64,000 nucleotides of DNA from Nocardia exalbida NBRC 100660. GTDB taxonomy: Bacteria > Actinomycetota > Actinomycetes > Mycobacteriales > Mycobacteriaceae. Position numbers and translations under genes: made by a program. Each line of letters starts with the position of its first letter. The first letter of the stretch is position 1. The notes beneath the pieces were generated by a model that did not search any database, was not told where the DNA came from, and saw only the letters and a list, made by a program, of their open reading frames with translations. Below are positions 60,537 to 64,000 of the stretch, in pieces. The stretch lies in the NCBI RefSeq assembly GCF_000308575.1, contig NZ_BAFZ01000093.1:46663-110662 (forward strand). The letters run 5' to 3'.

Positions 60537-63500
60537 GTGGACGGGGGACGTAGACCCGGCTGGATACGCAGGCTGTGGGCGGAATGCCTACCGCACCGCG
60601 CGGTGCTGGGCGGACTGGCGGCGGCCGTGGCCGGCGGGGCGGTCGTCGAGACCGCTGGGCCGCTGCTGACGAAACGGGCCGTCGACGCGGCGGGGATCGG
60701 TGACACGGCGGCGATCAGCGCCGTGGCCGGACTGATCCTGATACTGGCCGTCAGCCGGTCCGCGGCCGGGTTCGGGCGGCGCTGGCTGGCCGGGCGACTG
60801 TCCCTGGACGTGCAGCACACGCTGCGCGTGCAACTGCTGGGCGCCTTGCAGCGGCTGGACGGCGTCGGACAGGACACGCTGCGCACCGGGCAGGTGGTCT
60901 CGCGCTCGATCACCGATCTCCAGCTGGTCCAGGGCCTGCTGGCGATGGTGCCGCTCTCGGGCATGGCACTGCTGGAGTTCGGCCTGGCCGCCGCGGTCAT
61001 GATCTGGCTGTCCCCGCCGCTGGCGGCCGTCGCGCTGCTGGTGGTCCCCGCGATCGGCGTGGTGGTCTACCGCATGCGGCCGCGCCTGCACGCGGCGACC
61101 TGGTCGGCGCAGCAGCGCGCCGCCGATCTCGCCCAGCACGTCGAGGAGACGGTCACCGGCGTGCGGGTGGTCAAAGGGTTCGGCCAGGAAGCGCGCATGG
61201 TCGATCTGCTCGAGCGGCACGGGCGCAAGCTGTTCGCGGAGCGGATGCGCGCCGCGCGGATCGATGCCGGGTTCGCGCCGTCGGTCGCGACGATTCCGCA
61301 GATCGGCATGGTCGCCGTCATCGCGCTCGGTGGACTGCTGGCGCTGCACGGCAGCATCGGCATCGGCACCTTCGTCGCGTTCGCCGCGTATGTCGCCGTC
61401 ATGACCGGCACCGCGCGCATCCTCTCCTCTGTGATCGTCATGGCCCAGCTGACCAGGGCAGCGGCCGAGCGGGTGTTCCAGGTGATCGACACCGCGCCGG
61501 TCATCGCCGAGCCCGACCACCCGGTGGAACTGCCGGACGGACCGCTCGGCATCGAGATCGATGCGCTGAGCTTCGGTTTCGACCCCGACCGGCCGGTACT
61601 GCGCGAGCTGGATCTGCGCGTACGGCCCGGCGAGACGGTGGCGGTCATCGGCCCGGCGGGGTCGGGCAAGTCCACGCTCGCCCTGCTGCTCCCCCGCTTC
61701 TACGCGCCGGACGCGGGCAGTATCCGGCTGTTCACCGACGCCACCGCGTCGCACGCAGGCTCCGACACCCGGGCGAACCCGCCCGCCGGGACCCACACCG
61801 CCGAAACGGTCGGCGTCGACATCGCCGACGTGCGCGCCGCCGACCTGCGCGCCGCCATCGGCGTCGTCTTCGACGATCCGTTCTTGTTCTCCGACACCAT
61901 CGCGGCCAATATCGCGCTCGGACGGCCGGAAGCCACCGACGAGGAGATCCGGCAGGCCGCCGTCCAGGCCGCGGCCGACGATTTCATCGCCGAACTGCCC
62001 GACGGCTACGACACGGTGGTGGGCGAGCGCGGCCTTACCCTCTCCGGCGGTCAGCGCCAGCGGATCGCGCTGGCCAGAACGCTGCTGGCCCGCCCGCGCA
62101 TCCTGGTGCTCGACGACGCCACCTCCGCGGTGGACGCGGTCACCGAAGCCGCCATCTTCGATGCCCTGCCCGACAACGGTGGACGGACCACGCTGATCCT
62201 CGCGCACCGGGAGTCGACGCTGGCCCACGCCGACCGCGTGATCCGGTTGCCCGCTCCCGCCGGGCACCTCGCTGCCGAGCCGGACCCGGCCGCCACGCCG
62301 GTCCCCCGGGGGCGAGCGCTCGACGGTCCCTCCGGTCGCCGCTTCGGCAGCGCGGCGGCCGACATCAGCGAGACACCCGAGCTGCGCAAGACCATCGGGC
62401 TCCTCCCGCCCGCCACCGAGCAGCCGGGCATGGACGCGGAGCGGCTCCGCGAGCCGGATCCGGCGTTCCGGCTCACCCGTTTACTGCGGCCGGTCCGCGC
62501 GTTGGTCCTGACGGTGATCGCGCTGCTGGCCGCGGACGCGATCATCGCGATCGCCTTCCCGCCGCTGGTGCGCTACGCCATCGACGGCGGCGTGCTCGGC
62601 GACGACGCCGGGGCGCTGGTCCGCGCGGCGCTGCTCGGCACGATCCTGGCCGGGGCGGGCTGGGCGGTCGGCGCGGCCACCACGATGCTCACCGCACGCA
62701 CCGGGGAACGGGTGCTGTTCGCCCTGCGTGTGCGCAGCTTCGCGCACCTGCAACGGCTCGGCCTGGACTACTACGAGCGCGAGCTGTCCGGGCGGATCAT
62801 GACGCGGATGACCACCGACGTCGACGCGCTGTCGACCTTCTTGCAGACCGGAGTCGCCACCAGCCTGATCGGCCTGCTGACGTTGGTCGGCATCACGGCC
62901 GCGCTGCTGGTCATCGACGTCTCACTGGCGCTGGCCGTGCTGTCGACGGTGCCCGCCCTGGCGATCGCGACGGTGCTGTTCCGGCGGGTGTCGTCCACCG
63001 CCTACACCGTGTCGCGCGAGCATGTGTCGGCGGTCAACGCCGACTTCCAGGAGAACGTGACGGGCCTGCGCGCGGTGCAGGCCAACCGGCACGAGCCACG
63101 CGCCGCCCGTCGATTCGCCGAGTACTCCCAGCGTTACCGCAACAGCCGGTTGCGGGCGCAGCGGGCGATCGCGCTGTATTTCGCGTTCGTCGTCGGATGG
63201 GCGGACGTGGCCTTGGCGGTGGTGGTGTACTTCGGGGCCCGCGAAGTCGCCACCGGCGCCACCAGCGCGGGCACGCTGGTGGCTTTCGTGCTGTATCTGG
63301 AGCTGCTGTTCGTGCCGATCCTGCAGCTGTCCCAGGTCTTCGACAATTACCAGCAGGCCAGGGTCGGCCTACGGCGGATCGGGGACCTGCTGCGCACGCC
63401 CTCCTCGATCGCCGCCGATCCGGCCGACCCGGTGCCCATCGACGGCGGGCTGCGCGGTGAGGTGATGTTCGACGACGTCCGCTTCCACTACGCGGGCAGT

Positions 63501-64000
63501 CGCGTTCCCGCGCTGGACGGCGTCTCGCTGCACATTCCGGCGGGCTCCACCCTGGCCCTGGTCGGGCCGACGGGCGCGGGCAAGTCGACCGTCGTCAAGC
63601 TGCTGGCACGGCTGTACGACCTGCCCCCGGACGCCGGTTCCGCCGGTGAAGCAGGGCCTGCGGCCGCCGCACCGAAAAGCGAAGCCGGAGTGGCCGCGGA
63701 TGCCCCAGGCGCGATCCGGGTGGACGGCGTCGACGTGCGCGACTACCGCCTCGCCCAGTACCGCTCTCGGCTGGGCATCGTCCCCCAGGAAGCTCACCTG
63801 TTCACCGGCGACGTGGCGAGCAACATTGCATTCGGGAAACCATTTGCCACACCCGAGGAGATCGCCGCGGCCGCCGCCGCGGTGGGCGCGACGGAGATGA
63901 TCGCCGCCCTTCCGCTGGGGATGAACCAGCCGGTCGGTGAGCGCGGGCGCGGCCTGTCGGCCGGGCAGCGGCAGCTGATCGCCCTCGCCCGCGCCGAACT
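60537..64000 (+). CDS. Fused four-domain ABC exporter (Rv0194-like), 3' end outside window
   Basis: At least 1154 residues from GTG 60537, open to the window's end. Layout: TMD1 (about 20-300), NBD1 (Walker A GPAGSGKST near 372, signature LSGGQRQR), TMD2 (about 640-930), NBD2 (Walker A GPTGAGKST near 1010, signature GLSAGQRQL at the end). NBD1 has LDDATS instead of LDEATS and FDDPFLF at the Q-loop, so it looks like the degenerate site of an asymmetric exporter. The one-chain TMD-NBD-TMD-NBD plan recalls M. tuberculosis Rv0194, a multidrug exporter. A 90-base gap separates it from the permease. Confidence 0.92.
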   Translation, partial: MDGGRRPGWIRRLWAECLPHRAVLGGLAAAVAGGAVVETAGPLLTKRAVDAAGIGDTAAISAVAGLILILAVSRSAAGFGRRWLAGRLSLDVQHTLRVQLLGALQRLDGVGQDTLRTGQVVSRSITDLQLVQGLLAMVPLSGMALLEFGLAAAVMIWLSPPLAAVALLVVPAIGVVVYRMRPRLHAATWSAQQRAADLAQHVEETVTGVRVVKGFGQEARMVDLLERHGRKLFAERMRAARIDAGFAPSVATIPQIGMVAVIALGGLLALHGSIGIGTFVAFAAYVAVMTGTARILSSVIVMAQLTRAAAERVFQVIDTAPVIAEPDHPVELPDGPLGIEIDALSFGFDPDRPVLRELDLRVRPGETVAVIGPAGSGKSTLALLLPRFYAPDAGSIRLFTDATASHAGSDTRANPPAGTHTAETVGVDIADVRAADLRAAIGVVFDDPFLFSDTIAANIALGRPEATDEEIRQAAVQAAADDFIAELPDGYDTVVGERGLTLSGGQRQRIALARTLLARPRILVLDDATSAVDAVTEAAIFDALPDNGGRTTLILAHRESTLAHADRVIRLPAPAGHLAAEPDPAATPVPRGRALDGPSGRRFGSAAADISETPELRKTIGLLPPATEQPGMDAERLREPDPAFRLTRLLRPVRALVLTVIALLAADAIIAIAFPPLVRYAIDGGVLGDDAGALVRAALLGTILAGAGWAVGAATTMLTARTGERVLFALRVRSFAHLQRLGLDYYERELSGRIMTRMTTDVDALSTFLQTGVATSLIGLLTLVGITAALLVIDVSLALAVLSTVPALAIATVLFRRVSSTAYTVSREHVSAVNADFQENVTGLRAVQANRHEPRAARRFAEYSQRYRNSRLRAQRAIALYFAFVVGWADVALAVVVYFGAREVATGATSAGTLVAFVLYLELLFVPILQLSQVFDNYQQARVGLRRIGDLLRTPSSIAADPADPVPIDGGLRGEVMFDDVRFHYAGSRVPALDGVSLHIPAGSTLALVGPTGAGKSTVVKLLARLYDLPPDAGSAGEAGPAAAAPKSEAGVAADAPGAIRVDGVDVRDYRLAQYRSRLGIVPQEAHLFTGDVASNIAFGKPFATPEEIAAAAAAVGATEMIAALPLGMNQPVGERGRGLSAGQRQLIALARAE

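Overview
The window is about 64 kb of high-GC actinobacterial chromosome. The best fit is Nocardia or a close mycolate-containing relative. It carries an Rv3406-type alkyl sulfatase, a fused Rv0194-type ABC exporter, EspG-type ESX accessory genes, a PtpB-type phosphatase, PknF-like kinases and paired FadE subunits. Genus is inferred from gene content only. No rRNA, tRNA, CRISPR array or recognisable transposase was seen.

Layout. 1-5.4 kb: a tightly overlapping operon (DUF5691, MoxR AAA+ ATPase, DUF5682, VWA protein), a chaperone-like ATPase/VWA system with a TIKI/TraB-like putative metalloenzyme. 5.4-10.5 kb: a PAP2 phosphatase, a 30-codon hydrophobic micro-ORF, a gene-poor gap and a MacB/FtsX-type ABC exporter pair. 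10.5-15.3 kb: a family III CoA-transferase and an HMG-CoA-lyase-like enzyme joined by a 55-codon ORF with ATGA overlaps at both ends; then a TauD-family alkyl sulfatase flanked by two 154-bp inverted repeats, and endonuclease IV. 15.4-20.1 kb: three tandem Ser/Thr kinases. 20.1-25.3 kb: GNAT, small membrane and lipoprotein genes, a FadE pair and a secreted protein.

25.4-37.6 kb is the most distinctive segment. It is one co-directional minus-strand operon of 14 reading frames, almost all overlapping or a few bases apart, with visibly lower GC and weaker codon bias than its flanks. It encodes a Gfo/Idh dehydrogenase, two xylose-isomerase-like TIM barrels, a sulfotransferase, a VOC protein, an LDH2-family dehydrogenase fused to a shrunken, motif-dead ABC-ATPase-like domain, a NodB deacetylase, a GT2 glycosyltransferase, a UDP-sugar 6-dehydrogenase, a ten-residue peptide with an excellent Shine-Dalgarno sequence followed by a perfect 32-bp palindrome, a PaaK/CapK-like adenylating enzyme, a peptide-deformylase-like protein whose catalytic Glu is Gln, an MFS exporter and APS kinase (CysC). 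The set implies a sulfated, amino-uronic-acid-containing exported product. Whether the decapeptide is its scaffold or a regulatory leader is open.

37.7-48.3 kb: epoxide hydrolase and divergent WYL regulator with a palindromic operator candidate, a secreted beta-propeller, a lipase-like hydrolase, a three-gene ESX substrate/chaperone module, gamma-carbonic anhydrase, phosphoribosyltransferase, nitrilase-family enzyme and DEAD-box helicase. 48.4-64 kb: a RecB-nuclease/SF1-helicase fusion with eroded active sites in both halves, a PLP fold-III enzyme, a TetR-C-like protein, a PtpB-type phosphatase, a truncated AMP-binding ligase, a crotonase, a glutathionyl-hydroquinone-reductase homologue, an ABC importer/exporter set with an unusual ATPase, and a fused four-domain ABC exporter that runs off the end of the window.
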